DNA of 64,000 nucleotides from positions 156,943,534-157,007,533 of the forward strand of contig NC_134574.1 of NCBI RefSeq assembly GCF_050947875.1. The letters are read 5' to 3'. Below, piece by piece: positions 24,834 through 34,984 of the stretch. The notes under the pieces are model-generated. The model was not told the DNA's origin, did no database searches, and saw nothing but the letters and a program-made list of their open reading frames with translations. Origin of the DNA: Dermacentor variabilis. Lineage: Eukaryota > Arthropoda > Arachnida > Ixodida > Ixodidae. Numbering within the stretch: the stretch's first letter is position 1; the number at the start of each line of letters is the position of its first letter. The translations under genes were made by a program, and so were the position numbers.

Positions 24834-24843
<10 letters not shown>

Positions 24844-25029
24844 GGAAAACGCTAGAAAAGTCAACAGGCAGAAGCAAGAACGGAGCCACAAGGTGGGGAA
24901 GAAAGGAGGAAAAGTGCATCACTCTCGTGGAAAATGTGCTTTATAATGCCAAACTTCTTGTATAAACGACGCGTTTTCTTTTTTTTTTCAAAAACAAACA
25001 CGCATTTGTCTTTATGACCATGACCCATG

Positions 25030-25480
25030 GGCTGCTATATAGCAACAACAAATCAACGTAATATGTCTGCCCAGACCAAGCACAAGAAGAAAACACAGAA
25101 GAAGTTGCCTTACTCATTTACCAAACTTGTCCTATCGCTAACCTCGCCAAGCATTCTTTCTTTTGGGGCGGCTTCACTGGAATCCAGTCACAGAGATGCT
25201 TTTCTTGCAGTTTACAATTTTATTTGAGATACAAAAAGAGTACCTTGCTGATTTTATACAATTATCCATAGTTTCTATTATTTCATTTCTTTACGTTAAA
25301 TTATTTTATCGAAATTCTTAACAATATTTTCATTGCAAGTCTAAATTACAGTTCTATCGTCCCACGCTCCACTATTCCCCAAATCTGGTTTCTCTATACT
25401 TCTAACCTTACGGAAAACCGCCTGCTTCTTGGCCAATATCCCATAGTGGGTACGCGCCACTGTCTGGGACACAAGAGAAG
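25030..25480 (+). pseudogene. I-type LINE C-terminus and 3' end
   Basis: A frame at 25105-25227 encodes LPYSFTKLVLSLTSPSILSF followed by GAASLESSHRDAFLAVYNFI and a stop. This matches the better-preserved C-terminus at 60000-60310 (...KLGLMLSPEIILSFGAS...GSHRDVFDAV). The non-coding tail ends with 'ttcttggccaatatcccatagtgggtacgcgcca', the 3' end shared with 59927-59955 and 60427-60460. The copy is 5'-truncated. It ends about 110 bp upstream of the start codon of gene 1. Confidence 0.75.
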
Positions 25481-25590
25481 ACAAGACATTGCGCCTTCGC
25501 GTACGAGTAAAGTTTCACCCGAGACCTGGCATTTCCGGAGCGTTGTCTGCATGCTGACGGGAACCACGGAAGGAACAACGGGCCTGCGTC

Positions 25591-25695
25591 ATGACCAGCC
25601 GGACGACGTCGTACCTCACGCAGAACAGCGAGGAGCAGGCCGCGGCGACTTCCATCATCAACCCGCAGCGCTTCCAAAAGGCGCTCGAGGACCAG
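25591..25695 (+). CDS. gene 1, exon 1: cytoplasmic tail of M13-like membrane protein
   Basis: The exon encodes 35 residues from ATG: MTSRTTSYLTQ, an acidic/Gln stretch, then INPQRFQKALEDQ, ending in phase 0 at CAG/GTGGCA. It is proposed because it resembles the cytoplasmic tail of gene 2 in position and sequence (I-x-P-x-x-F-x-K-A-L here, I-D-Q-H-N-F-C-K-A-L in gene 2). It also joins in frame to the transmembrane exon at 30219, and no other upstream coding sequence fits. Codon use is GC-rich, as in the other exons. The donor GTGGCA is weak and the start has only a fair context, so this exon is less certain than the rest. The frame stays open past the donor to a stop at 25750. Confidence 0.55.
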
Positions 25696-25984
25696 GTGGC
25701 ATATGCATTGGCCAATCACATTGCTCGCGACATTGCTGTTCTCCGAGATTAACGTTCCCGAAGTCGCTGGCGAGACCTACAGCTCATTTCTTTGTTTTGC
25801 CTCGTGGTTAGGCCCCATTTGGCAATACTGGCCTAAAGCATGCGAAAGGTGAGTCTTGCCGGCTGATTAAGAAGCTTCAGAAGCCTTATACATAATGGGT
25901 TCGATAACCCGTAGCATTGTACAAGCTGCCATATGATATTTGGATACATATCTCCACCTTTGCGAGTTCTCGTTTCCACATCCG

Positions 25985-26090
25985 TAGTGGTGGCTCAGTG
26001 GCTACGGAACCCGCACGCCGCACGGTCGCGGGCTCGACCCCATGCTGTGCGGCGATCAAATTTCCTGTGGGGCGGTATGGAAAAAACACT
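25985..26090 (+). mobile_element. tRNA-derived SINE head
   Basis: This begins with an A-box-like 'gtggctcagtggctacgg' and has a B-box-like 'gtcgcgggctcgacccc' about 40 bp on. It continues 'catgctgtgcggcgatcaaa' and 'tggggcggtatgg'. It is a sense-oriented tRNA-like SINE, Ruka-related or a second family, inside intron 1 of gene 1. Confidence 0.7.
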
Positions 26091-26404
26091 CCTGCGTCGT
26101 GCTTTTTTACGCCGTGAAAAGAATACGAGGCGGTCGACATTAGCCCGAGGCAGTCCCACTGTGGCCTTCCTCATAACCCATTGCGCCAGTTTCGGAACGT
26201 TGAATTCTACAAATTTTAACTATAATCAGTAATTAGTAGTTAATATTTCTTCCTCTTGCATATATCAGCTACGCAATATTTTCTCTGCAAACCACATCAA
26301 TATTCCCGGTCTCTCGGCGTTAGGCCTTCTAGTTTTTTGGTCCATCGGCCGTCTTTATAGTTCCAATTGCCCAACGTCTTCTCAAGCGCCTTCTGTCACC
26401 TATG

Positions 26405-27110
26405 ATTAATCGACCTGTAGATAAGTGTATTCTTGCACCGATTCTAGAGGGTCACGAAATCGCGTTTTCTTGAATAGGCTGTTGAACATAGTCTCTATCT
26501 TCTGCATATTAATGTTCAACCTTACTCTTTGTCGGCTAAAGTCCTCAATAATTTGTTGCAAGCGATCTCTAGCGTTGCTGAACAGGACACTTTGATCTGC
26601 AAACCGAAGGTTGTTGAGGTATTCGCTGTTGAACCTCACTCCTAATCCTATCCAGTCTAATAGCTTGGATATTCCACATGCAGTAAACAGCATTGGAGAG
26701 ATTGTCTCCTCGCCTGACTACTTTCTTGAGAAGTATTTTTCCACTTTTCTTGTCGATAATTAGGGTAGCTGCGGAGTCCTTGTAGATATTTGCCAAGGTA
26801 CACATATATAGCCACGTATGCTCCCTGTACACCTTGATTACGTAATGCCTGCATGATTTCTGGTATCTCTACTAAATCTAAAGCATTTTCGTAATGTGTA
26901 AGAGCCATAAGAGGTTGCTTGTACTCCGCAGATTTCTCTATTACCCGATTGATGACATGGATGTGACCATTGTAGAATACCTGTTCCTGAAGACAGCCTA
27001 TGTTCTGTGGGTTGACTGAAGTCACGTTCTGGCCTGGTTCTGCTGGAAATTACTGTTGTTAGTACTTTGTACCACACTGAAAGAAAGCTAACGGGGCTAC
27101 AATTCTTATA
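26405..27110 (-). pseudogene. RTE-type LINE reverse transcriptase relic
   Basis: On the minus strand, overlapping frames give HIHVINRVIEKSAEYKQPL, IYKDSAATLIIDKKSGKILL, WIGLGVRFNSEYLNNLRFAD and LNINMQKIETMFNS. Together these are the order of motifs of an RTE-clade reverse transcriptase. Frameshifts separate the pieces and the catalytic box reads FADQ instead of FADD, so the copy is dead. It lies in intron 1 of gene 1, antisense to the gene. Confidence 0.85.
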
Positions 27111-27189
27111 TTCTCTGACGTCTTCCTGTTTATGGAACAGTATAATGTCGGCATTCTTCCAACTTTGTGGCGTTTAAAGGGGTGCGTTT

Positions 27190-27267
27190 AATCGTTGGGC
27201 AGGTGGCGTCAAGCGTATGACCGAGAAGTCAGGCAACGCAGAACGGGAGTCGCTGGGTGGCCGAGTG

Positions 27268-27301
<34 letters not shown>

Positions 27302-27430
27302 TCTCTCTTTGTTTCTCTCTCTCGTGCCAAGCACTGGCGATTCGGCTGGCTCACTGGTTGCACTGCAGGCATATATCAAACAGTCAGGCTCGCCTTGTCC
27401 GTGTGCTCCTTTGCTTCCTTACAATTACCC
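27190..27430 (-). mobile_element. probable gypsy LTR (with CT-rich interior)
   Basis: This segment lies just downstream (minus strand) of a gypsy integrase end at 27488-27670. On that strand it begins 'tgtaaggaagcaaaggagca', consistent with an LTR starting with TG. A CT-rich tract at 27269-27323 interrupts it. No second LTR is visible in the window, so the LTR boundaries are uncertain. Confidence 0.4.
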
Positions 27431-27487
27431 TCGGTGCAAAAGAGGAGCCATCCTGGCGACTTACGACGTGGAGTCGAGCGTGTCATA

Positions 27488-27667
27488 CTATTGTTTCAGG
27501 CGGTGAACGCGAACAACAACTAGACCAAGGCGGCGCCTGTCAGATGTCAGTGTAAGCGGTTCTACGACACAGTTGACCGGAGAGGTGCGTTCGACGACGC
27601 GGTAGGGTCCGTCATACTTCGAGAAAAGTTTTGTCGAAAGTACAGGCGTGGTACAAGACACGGACCA

Positions 27668-27670
<3 letters not shown>
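27488..27670 (-). pseudogene. Ty3/gypsy integrase C-terminal fragment
   Basis: The minus-strand frame reads LSTKLFSKYDGPYRVVERTS, VNCVVEPL and VVRVHRLK. This is the GPY/F module at the end of Ty3/gypsy integrases (LS.KLL.RY.GPY.V ... VV.V.RLK). Upstream pol sequence is cut off by the ATT array at 27668, so it is a truncated relic in intron 1 of gene 1. Confidence 0.85.

Positions 27671-27746
<76 letters not shown>
27668..27746. repeat. (ATT)n microsatellite, 79 bp
   Basis: A pure ATT array sitting exactly between a gypsy integrase fragment (minus) and a CR1-like endonuclease fragment (plus). It may be the remains of a LINE tail or a repair junction. Confidence 0.95.
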
Positions 27747-28436
27747 GATAATGGGTGACTTCAACATAAACATGCTAGGAGATGACACGAATGCACGAGG
27801 TTTGAAGTGCATAATAAACTTGTATGACCCTGAAAACCTTAGCAATTTCGCCACTTGTATTGCGGCGGGTAGTGCGACGAGCACGCCTCGGCCAAATGAT
27901 TTTGCTACCCTTTTGTCTTTGGAAATCAGTGATCACCTACCTACCCTTTCTTTTTACCGATGACAAAAAAAAGGTATCGGGAGCACAACTCTCATTCTCT
28001 AGCTACCTTCCGCTTTCGTGTTGATTAAAAAAAAAAACCGGCAATCGATGATAACGCAAAGCGATGTGGATAAAGCATATAACCTTTCTTTATGCCAAGT
28101 TAATGCACTGCTATGAGCTGGCATTTCCTATCAAGGTTAGGAGTAAACGCTCCAAGAACAAGATCAGGGAACCGTGGATGACACATCTACACTGAAATAG
28201 ATCGCGGTCAAAAATTACGATGCATCATTTTTTGTTAAGACACGTGATGTGCAGAAACTATAGCTGAACTTAAGAAATACTGAAACAAGCTTAATGCTGA
28301 AACCTAAACGTTCCACAATAAAATACTATGAAAACTTATTTTCTCTGCTATGAAACGACACAAGAAAATTCTGGCAGGCAATTAATAATATCTCCTGAAA
28401 AAGAATCACGCCGCGAGCATGGTTGTTTCTTCAGCT
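27747..28436 (+). pseudogene. CR1/L2-like LINE, endonuclease end and linker
   Basis: The frame starts IMGDFNINMLGDD (the GDFN box of the APE-type endonuclease). It continues through FATCIAAGSATSTPRPNDFA-type sequence, then LEISDHLPTLSF (the SDH box with catalytic Asp-His). Downstream frames resemble the CR1 linker (KIREPWMTHLH, a .W... motif). The protein is broken by stops. It is interrupted at about 28437 by another LINE and resumes at 29606. Confidence 0.8.
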
Positions 28437-29605
28437 CAAGAGAGAGAGAAAAACTTTATTGATTCTATCAAGGGGTTTAGCGGTGAGCCGTCTTGCGCTT
28501 GCTGCCTGGCTCTTCAGCACCGGTGTGCCCCTATTCCAGGGCTCCACTGAGCCTGGCCACTTCGCACGCGTGCTGCACCATTGCCCTTTGGGCGGTGAGC
28601 TCGCTGCTGGTGAGCAGGCCCTCCCATTGCTCGGCACTCGGGTTTTTATGTTTATGGAATGTGTAGTTATGCTTACATTCCCATGTTATGTGGTAAAGAG
28701 TTGGTATTTCTCCGCACAATAGGCAGGAGTTTCTGTATTGTGTCGGGTACATTTTACTTAGTATGTGTAGATTATAGAAAGTTCCGGTTTGTAGCCTTCT
28801 CCAGTCGGCTGCTTCCTGTTGTGTAAGTAGTGTGTGTGGCGGAGGATATTTGATTCTCTGCCCTCTATAGTAGTTTAATATTTCCGCACACGTCGGCTCC
28901 ACCGTTGTAGGGTTCTCGAGAGGCTCTATCTGTCCAGCTCGGTATGTGATCTCGCGAACTAGACTGTCTGCTCTCACGTTTCCTTCTATCCCGGTATGGG
29001 CCGGTATCCAGAAAAGTTTGTGTTTCACTTTATTTCCGAGGGTTCCTGCTCCGAGGAGGATTCGCAGGGCCTTTTTACATACTCTCCCCTGCATGTAATG
29101 CCTGCATGCAGCTTTGGAGTCTGTTAATATGGTTAGTGATCTGTTACTTCGGTAGCCTTCGGTCGCTGCAAGCGCTGTGGCGACCTCTTCCCCCTCCGCT
29201 ACCGTGCAATTCCTTATGGTTGCGCAGCTGATTGTCTCTCCCATGTAGTCTACTACAGCCGTAGCTACTCTGTGTGTTCTAGTGTGCTTGTCCCACGGGT
29301 ATAGCCCTGCATCCGTGTACACCGTGTTTTCCTGTGTTGCCAGGTGGCCTTCCACGTAATCTGCCCTTGCCTGCCTTCTGGCTGCGTGTAGGTTCGCATC
29401 CATGTTGCGTGGAATTGGACTTATTCTGAGGGTTTGTCTGACGTTGTCTGGGATGTCTGCCTCTCGATCTATTGCCCCTTTCGTATCGTATCCTAGTCTC
29501 TTTAGGAGCATTCTTCGTGTAGCCGACTGCCAAAGTCTCGCTATTTGTGTGTTTAGTTGCGCTTCTGCCAGCTCGCTGAACGTCAATTCATAGAAATAGT
29601 GGATA
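28437..29605 (-). mobile_element. nested I-clade LINE 3' part with RNase H
   Basis: A minus-strand frame of more than 350 codons contains an RNase H domain. VYTDAGLYPWD gives the first Asp, TVAEGEEVATALAA the Glu, TILTDSKAACRHY the second Asp, and FWIPAHTGIEGNVRADSLVRE the His and last Asp. A Cys-rich tail follows (CLLCGEIPTLYHITWECKHN, a C..C...H...C zinc finger). The 3' end has AATAAAGTTTTTCTCTCTC-type sequence near 28440-28455. The frame is intact, so insertion into the surrounding CR1-like LINE was relatively recent. It lies in intron 1 of gene 1, antisense. Confidence 0.85.
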
Positions 29606-29880
29606 ATACATGCCTTCTGTTCACAACGAGCACGCAAGGGTATGCGCCCCTAAACAAAACAGTACTATAATTCCATTCTACTGTCGCCGACTACGGAATA
29701 TGAGGTCGAATATTATACATAGCCTAAAAAATAACAGTGCTGCAGGCTACAACGGTATCAAACCAATTTCTCTAAAGCATGTGATGGATATAATTTTCAG
29801 CCTCCTAGCTCATATTGCTAATTGTATGCTGCAGGCTTTAGAAAATGTCGTATCTGTTACTGCCTAATGTCACGCCATTT
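29606..29880 (+). pseudogene. CR1/L2-like LINE, reverse transcriptase start (continued)
   Basis: The frame reads SLKNNSAAGYNGIKPISLKHV followed by IIFSLLAHIANCMLQALENV. This matches the N-terminal box of CR1-type reverse transcriptases (sa.G.DgI....lK ... L..i.N..l). It is the continuation of the element that begins at 27747, split by the nested LINE. It degenerates after about 29880. Confidence 0.7.
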
Positions 29881-30218
29881 GCTATTAGTATAACTGCGTT
29901 TTCACCGTCGCTAAAATTAAATTTAAACTTTATTCACAACACGTACGAAATTCGTCTTGAAGCCTTCCGTGCCAAGGAAGCTGCAAGCACACAGCTCAAT
30001 GAAAGCAAGCGGTCCAGTAACCGGCAATTGTGACAACCAGGAAAGTGTTGTCCGCCCTAGTGATACATAGTACACGCATACATCTCTACATTAACGCCGA
30101 CATGTACACATACGCATGTGCAAGTACACACTTTTGCATACGCGCATGCCGTAATAAGCACGCGCATGTAAATACATATAAACACCAGCGCGACAACGTC
30201 AACCCGTGCACTGCCCAG

Positions 30219-30387
30219 GTGCAGCGTGGCCACGAGGGCGAGGCCCGCCTGCGGAGTCAGCGTTACTACTGCGCCTGCGGTGCGGTCGCCATAGCGCTCT
30301 TCGTCATCCTGCTAACCTACGTGGCCTTCGCGGTACTCGCCGACGACAGCCCCCAGCTGGAAACTATCGTCGTCAGCGTGACGCCCA
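30219..30387 (+). CDS. gene 1, exon 2: transmembrane anchor
   Basis: The acceptor tgcactgcccag precedes 30219 and the donor A/GTAAGT follows 30387. The exon encodes 56 residues plus one base: a basic stretch (RGHEGEARLRSQRYY), a single hydrophobic helix (CACGAVAIALFVILLTY and on to AFAVL, residues about 53-75 of the spliced protein), then a stalk ending VVSVTP. The positive residues before the helix fit a type II (N-in) signal anchor, as in neprilysin and ECE. Phase 1 at the donor joins to exon 3 to make Ile-Phe-Asn-Ala-Thr. The exon keeps a GC-rich coding character in otherwise AT-rich repeats. Confidence 0.75.
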
Positions 30388-30398
30388 GTAAGTCCACA

Positions 30399-30449
30399 CT
30401 ATCTATCTATCTGTCTATCTGTCTATCTGTCTATCTGTCTATCTGTCTG

Positions 30450-30509
<60 letters not shown>

Positions 30510-30650
30510 GTCGGTCAGTCAGTCAGTCCGTCAGTCAGTCCGTCAGCCAGCCAGCCAGCCAGCCAGTCAGTCAATCAGTCAGTCAGTCAGTCAGTCAGTC
30601 AGTCAGTCAGTCAGTCTGTCTGTCTGTCTGTCTGTCTCTTTCTCTCTCTC
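30399..30650. repeat. compound tetranucleotide microsatellite (CTAT/CTGT/CAGT)n
   Basis: About 250 bp made of CTAT and CTGT units (30399-30510), then CAGT/CAGC units (30511-30615), then CTGT and CT-rich units (30616-30650). It starts only 11 bp after the exon 2 splice donor of gene 1. Confidence 0.95.
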
Positions 30651-31105
30651 TATCACTTTCTTGTTGAAGCAGAGTTAGATTAATGACGTTCGTTGGCGCA
30701 ATCATCGTCATCATCGTCAACAAGGCTGTCCTGGTGCTAACACGTAAGACTGCCGAGGAGGTGCGCAGTGAGACCGAAATAAGCAGAAATACAGAGAAAT
30801 GTCAAACATATGCAAGCAATTTATTCGTCGGAGTGAATTTTTTTATATGGGGTAAGTGAAAACAAACGTGTTGTGTATAGAAAGGGAATGACGTGAAAAA
30901 GGTGATGTTGTTGTACACCAAATTATTCCGAAGATACAGAAAACATAACCAAAAGGAAAGTCATCCATGATAGACGCTGATGCAGATTATCGATGCCATA
31001 AATGTCTTGGACCATCAATCTCATCCTAATTCATCATAATAACCACAATAACGATAATCGAAATGAAGGCGCTGGTCTTTTTTTTATATATATATTCCAG
31101 CACGC
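30651..31105. other. intron sequence, nothing recognised
   Basis: AT-rich intron 2 sequence of gene 1 with a few CAT/CGT triplets. No frame or element is recognised. Confidence 0.5.
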
Positions 31106-32591
31106 TTAAAGGGACCCTGAAACGCTTTTGACGATTTTCTACAAACGTATTGAGTCGTTAGAGTAGGTCCTTCTGATCATTAATTGACACATCTAAGTGC
31201 TCCGCGTAAAGCGTGTAATTTATTATAAGGTTTTAAATATGCACATCGCTGCCGATCGCAGCGCACTGCTCGGCGGAATTTTAAGCCGCCCCTACCCATA
31301 TGACCGAAATCTCCCATACGACGTCATTGGGGCGAGCTATCCGATTGGCTGACAAGGGCGCGTGATCGATAATTTTTCCAACTTTACGGTAAACAAATTA
31401 CCTTCGTAATAGCTGGAATGTTAGTTAATTTGTTTTTATGAAAAGAAAGTAACATAAAGAGAATGCACAAGAACAATTTTTCAGTACACTTAAGCACTTC
31501 CGGCACACAGCGTGTGTCGTCTGCTTGTGTTACAACGTACTCCATTTTGAAGAGAGCTCCGCGGTCAGAGTCGGTCTCAGTCTTTTCGCGAGCACTATGA
31601 TTCGACTTTGTTGCCTTGTGGACTGCAAACGTAGCGACTGGCAATATGTCAAGCTGCGACATCGTGTCCCTCTGCAAGGCAGCGTACGAGCGAACTGCCT
31701 GCTGCGCATCAGACTGCCGCTAACCGATCGGCGCCAGGATTTGCGCGTTTGTGGCCGTCATTTTACACCGGAAGATTACTAGCGCAATAGCGTTTCGCGA
31801 GTCCGGTATAGGGCAGACGCAAGCGCAAGGGGACAGAGTCTGGCCGCTTAACTGTGCCGTAACGGGATGAGCCATGAGATGAGCAGAAGGGCAAATATGA
31901 ATGGTCTGCATAGTGCAGCCACCTGGTGGCACAAAGCTCAACCATACACAGTAGCAGCAACGAAGTGTATTCTTCTTTGCTGCTGGTGTGTATTTTTCGC
32001 AGGAGTGTAATCATCAACACGTGTTTTTATAAATGTTTAAATTGTTTTACACTTGGTTAGAGCAATATTAGCGCTTTGTTTGGCTGGTTAAGCGCTGCGC
32101 CAACAAGTGTATGGACCGCGAAGACCGATCAGGCCGCTCACGTACGTCTACGCTAATGTTCCTTCATCAGCTTGAGTTTATGCCTCCAGTCATTTGCCGA
32201 AATGACCAGCTTGCCTGTGGTTACCGGAATACAAAACACGTTCGGTGCTACGACAGAATGCTTGCAACGCACGCTGCTTCGATAGCTCTCGCTTGGGGTC
32301 GACGGCCAAGCGGCTAGCGGAGAGGTCTCGCGCGGGCGGGCTCCAAAACAACCGGAAGTGGACGATGTGACGTCGCATCGTGACGCTGAACCAGTGAAGG
32401 CGGAGCTTAGTCCCGCTCGCTCGGCGAACGAGTTGAGGAGGAAAAGCATGGCTAGGGAGGAGGGTAACTTCTAATCGCTTGTAGCTCCATTAATACGTAA
32501 CGCTTCACTTAAATTGTGGTGCGAATGTTCTACTTAAGCTGTACCCTACGCGTCTACAAAATTTGTCCGAACCATTTCAGGGGCCCTTTAA
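31106..32591. mobile_element. TTAA-flanked inverted-repeat element carrying a THAP-like fragment
   Basis: TTAA lies at 31106-31109 and 32588-32591. The left end TTAAAGGGACCCTGAAACG and the right end, in reverse TTAAAGGGCCCCTGAAATGG, form imperfect inverted repeats of about 40 bp (…TTTTCTACAAACG pairs with …TTTTGTAGACGCG). The element is 1.48 kb and fills most of intron 2 of gene 1, ending 70 bp before the exon 3 acceptor. I recognise the AAAGGGACCCTGAAAC end as an abundant tick repeat. No transposase core is present. Confidence 0.75.
31597..31782 (+). pseudogene. THAP-domain-like fragment
   Basis: The frame MIRLCCLVDCKRSDWQYVKL ... DRRQDLRVCGRHFTPEDY has the THAP zinc-module spacing: C-x-x-x-x-C near the start and C-x-x-H-F near the end, followed by the usual TP.D(Y). 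It stops at a TAG right after the domain, so it would be only a DNA-binding head. The conserved Trp and the AVPTIF-like box are missing or altered. It is most likely the first exon of a THAP-bearing transposase or a captured host THAP exon, now inside a non-autonomous element. Confidence 0.65.
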
Positions 32592-32661
32592 AGGGCACTG
32601 AGCGCCGTTAAACGGTTTGCTGACAAGTACTGTGCTTATCCGTAGCGCCCTCTCTCCGCAG

Positions 32662-34610
32662 TCTTCAACGCTACGCGAAGACCACGCATGGCAGCTGGCC
32701 TGGAGGAGCGCCGGGTGCATACAGTGACAGAGCAGGTGGAAGACTCCCCGACCGAAGCCACCGAGAGCGGTGAAGTGAAGCTTCTCAAGGGACTCGAGTA
32801 CTTTTGCGGCACGCAGGAATGTTCCAGATACGCAGCTTTCATCCAAGACCAGCTCGATTCGAGCTACGACCCTTGCCGGAACCTGTACGACCACGTCTGC
32901 TCGCGCTGGCAACGCGAGCACCAGGACTACGCCTCCCAGGAGTCGCGCCGCGGCACCTACACCGTGGACGACGCAATCTCGTACGATTTCCGCGACAAAC
33001 TCGTGCGCCTGCTGCTGAGCGAGGATTGCCCATACCCGAAAGTCCGTCGTTTCTTCGCGGCCTGCGCCCACGGTAACCTGACCACCAGGGCAGAACTGGA
33101 AGGCGTGATGGCGTACCTGAGACTTCGGACATACTCAGTGGACGCCCTGGCGACGGCGATTGCTCAGATGGCTCGTCTTGGCGTGTCGCCGTTCTTCGAT
33201 ATTTCTGTCACCGAGGTGTCGTCCGGTGCAATCCGCATTGAACTGTTGCCAGCCAAGGCAAACAGTCCCGTCCAGGGCGCGACCACTACCTCCGCAGATG
33301 GCAAGACTACACCCCTTACGCCTTCCTCGCCACCTGGGGCACGCAAGCGACGAAATACGAACGTGCCCACGCTAGGTGCAGACGCGAAAGAGGCAGAAGG
33401 CGAGTTTCTCGCAACCCTTGAACGAAAATTGTGTCTGGAGGTTGCGCAAGCAGTAGGCGGTAGGTTGAAGAACTGCACGCTTTCGAGCAACTCCAGGATG
33501 AGCCCGCCCTGGGACTACGAATGGTACAAGACGATCGGCGTGTCACAGTTGGCTCGCGAGGCGGAGAAACTTCTTTCCGCCGCCTGGCTGAGCCTCCGCA
33601 GGCCCGATGTCGGCGAAAGCTCCTCGTGGCAAGATCCGAAGCGCTTGAACGCGTGCCTGACGCTGATAGCCCGACACGATCCTTACGCTCTTTCGTACTT
33701 GGTCGGCACTGACGAACTGCCCGCTAAGTTGGCGCGCATCGCCCACTATCATCTCTTAGCCCTTCAGAACATGATCGCTCAAAAGCTCGGAAACCGGACC
33801 GGCATATCCCTTTCGCTTGGCCACCGCACAACCTTGCAGTTTGACTCGGTCTCGTCGGAGTATCAGACCGATATCTACGGTAATGTGGCAGACGTCCCTA
33901 GTCTTCTGAGGTTTCTCAGAAACGCTACGTGGAAGCGTTGGACAGGAGAAGTCGACGCTCCGCAGGATGCCTTTGCGCCTTCTCCGTTCTATTCCAAAGC
34001 CGAAGGTGGTGCTATCGTGGTACCCCTCACGCTGCTGAACGCGACGGCTTTGGAAGATCCCTGGCTCGCGTACTTGTCGCTTGCGAGAATCGCGCCGCCT
34101 GTCGTCAGAACCATCTTTAGTGGCTCTCGAGAACTCGCCGAAAGCTTGAACCGGACTCGACTGGCGAAATGCGTGCCATCTTTGTCGTCGTCGTCGACGT
34201 CGTCTCCCCGTCGACCGTCCTCGAAGTCCACCTCTTCCGAATCTGCAGGGGGCGCCGGCAAGGACCACGACGTCTTGACGGAGCTGGCGAGTTTCTACGC
34301 GGCGTTTCACTTCTACCGACACTACGTCGGCGTCGGCTTGTCCGTCCCTGGAACGGAGCTGAGCGGCGACATGCTCTTTCTTCTTTATTACGTCTACAAC
34401 ATGTGCGAAGCCGTCACCGTGGGACTCGATGCCGAGGCTGTAGCCGCTGTGCGCATGCGCCGAGAGAGAGTTCGCACGCTGGCAAAATTGTTTGTGACCA
34501 TCCTGTTCCCAGCCTGCGAAGTCCCCGTAGAACTCGCGGACTGTGACATGGAAAGTGATGACATGTTTCTGCCAACGAACGAAGTTCCTCGTTTCGTTAG
34601 CGCTCATTAA
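32662..34610 (+). CDS. gene 1, exon 3: M13-like ectodomain lacking the zinc site
   Basis: The acceptor tctctccgcag precedes 32662 and the frame is open to TAA. Joined to exons 1 and 2 it gives a 740-residue type II membrane protein. The ectodomain starts with the M13 N-terminal pattern FCGTQEC (residues 139-145), then DPCRNLYDHVCSRW. Further motifs shared with genes 2 and 3 follow: LGVSPFFD, WDYEWYKTIG, CLTLIARHDPY and TWKRWTG. Near residues 535-578, FYSKAEGGAIVVPLTLLN lines up with the M13 segment before the zinc site, but the place of HExxH reads LAYLSLARIAPPVVRTIF, and no ExxxD motif follows. GTELSGDMLFLLYYVYNMC matches the conserved M13 C-terminal helix. A Ser-rich insert (SSSSTSSPRRPSSKSTSS) precedes it. 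Several Asn-X-Ser/Thr sites fit an extracellular protein. A binding, regulatory or inhibitory role is inferred, not shown. Confidence 0.85.
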
Positions 34611-34984
34611 GGTTATACATGTATAAATGGCTTTAATTCGTGCTGTTTTGTATGCTTTCTCTCTTCCTTTCTTTCTCTTTTTTTTTTTGCTTCGCTTCGG
34701 TTGTATTTCTTATCGCCGCCCTTTAAGCCGCTGCGCAATGCTCTAAAATCACAGCGTGACGCGGCTGCTTCCTCGTAGCTGCAGCCAACAGCTGCACGCC
34801 ATCGCCTCGCCCCTTTTCCGAGATCACTAAGTCAACTGTTGGGTACCATTGATTCTTTGAAACCTCTTTCGAGAGGTCTGCTATTGCACGCACGTAAAGC
34901 TGTCGACAAAGAAAACAATGTGGGAAGCTCTTTGACAGCATTAATATACAGCTCGCTGCAAGTAATAGAGCCCTCCTATAAATA
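34611..34984. other. 3' flank of gene 1, nothing else recognised
   Basis: Probable 3' UTR of gene 1. I see no AATAAA in this piece. The nearest on this strand is at 35060, inside the Penelope-like element. Confidence 0.45.

Noticed and set aside
25985..26090. Possible true tRNA gene (A-box and B-box present)
   Set aside because: The cloverleaf cannot be completed and the sequence continues into a SINE body, so it is a tRNA-derived SINE.
27612..27963. Poly-Asn / poly-Leu proteins
   Set aside because: Translation artefacts of the ATT array. Only the GDFN and SDH endonuclease pieces after 27747 are meaningful.
33756..34607. 283-codon minus-strand frame opposite gene 1
   Set aside because: Shadow of the GC-rich coding exon in the antisense direction. 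The plus frame has the family motifs.
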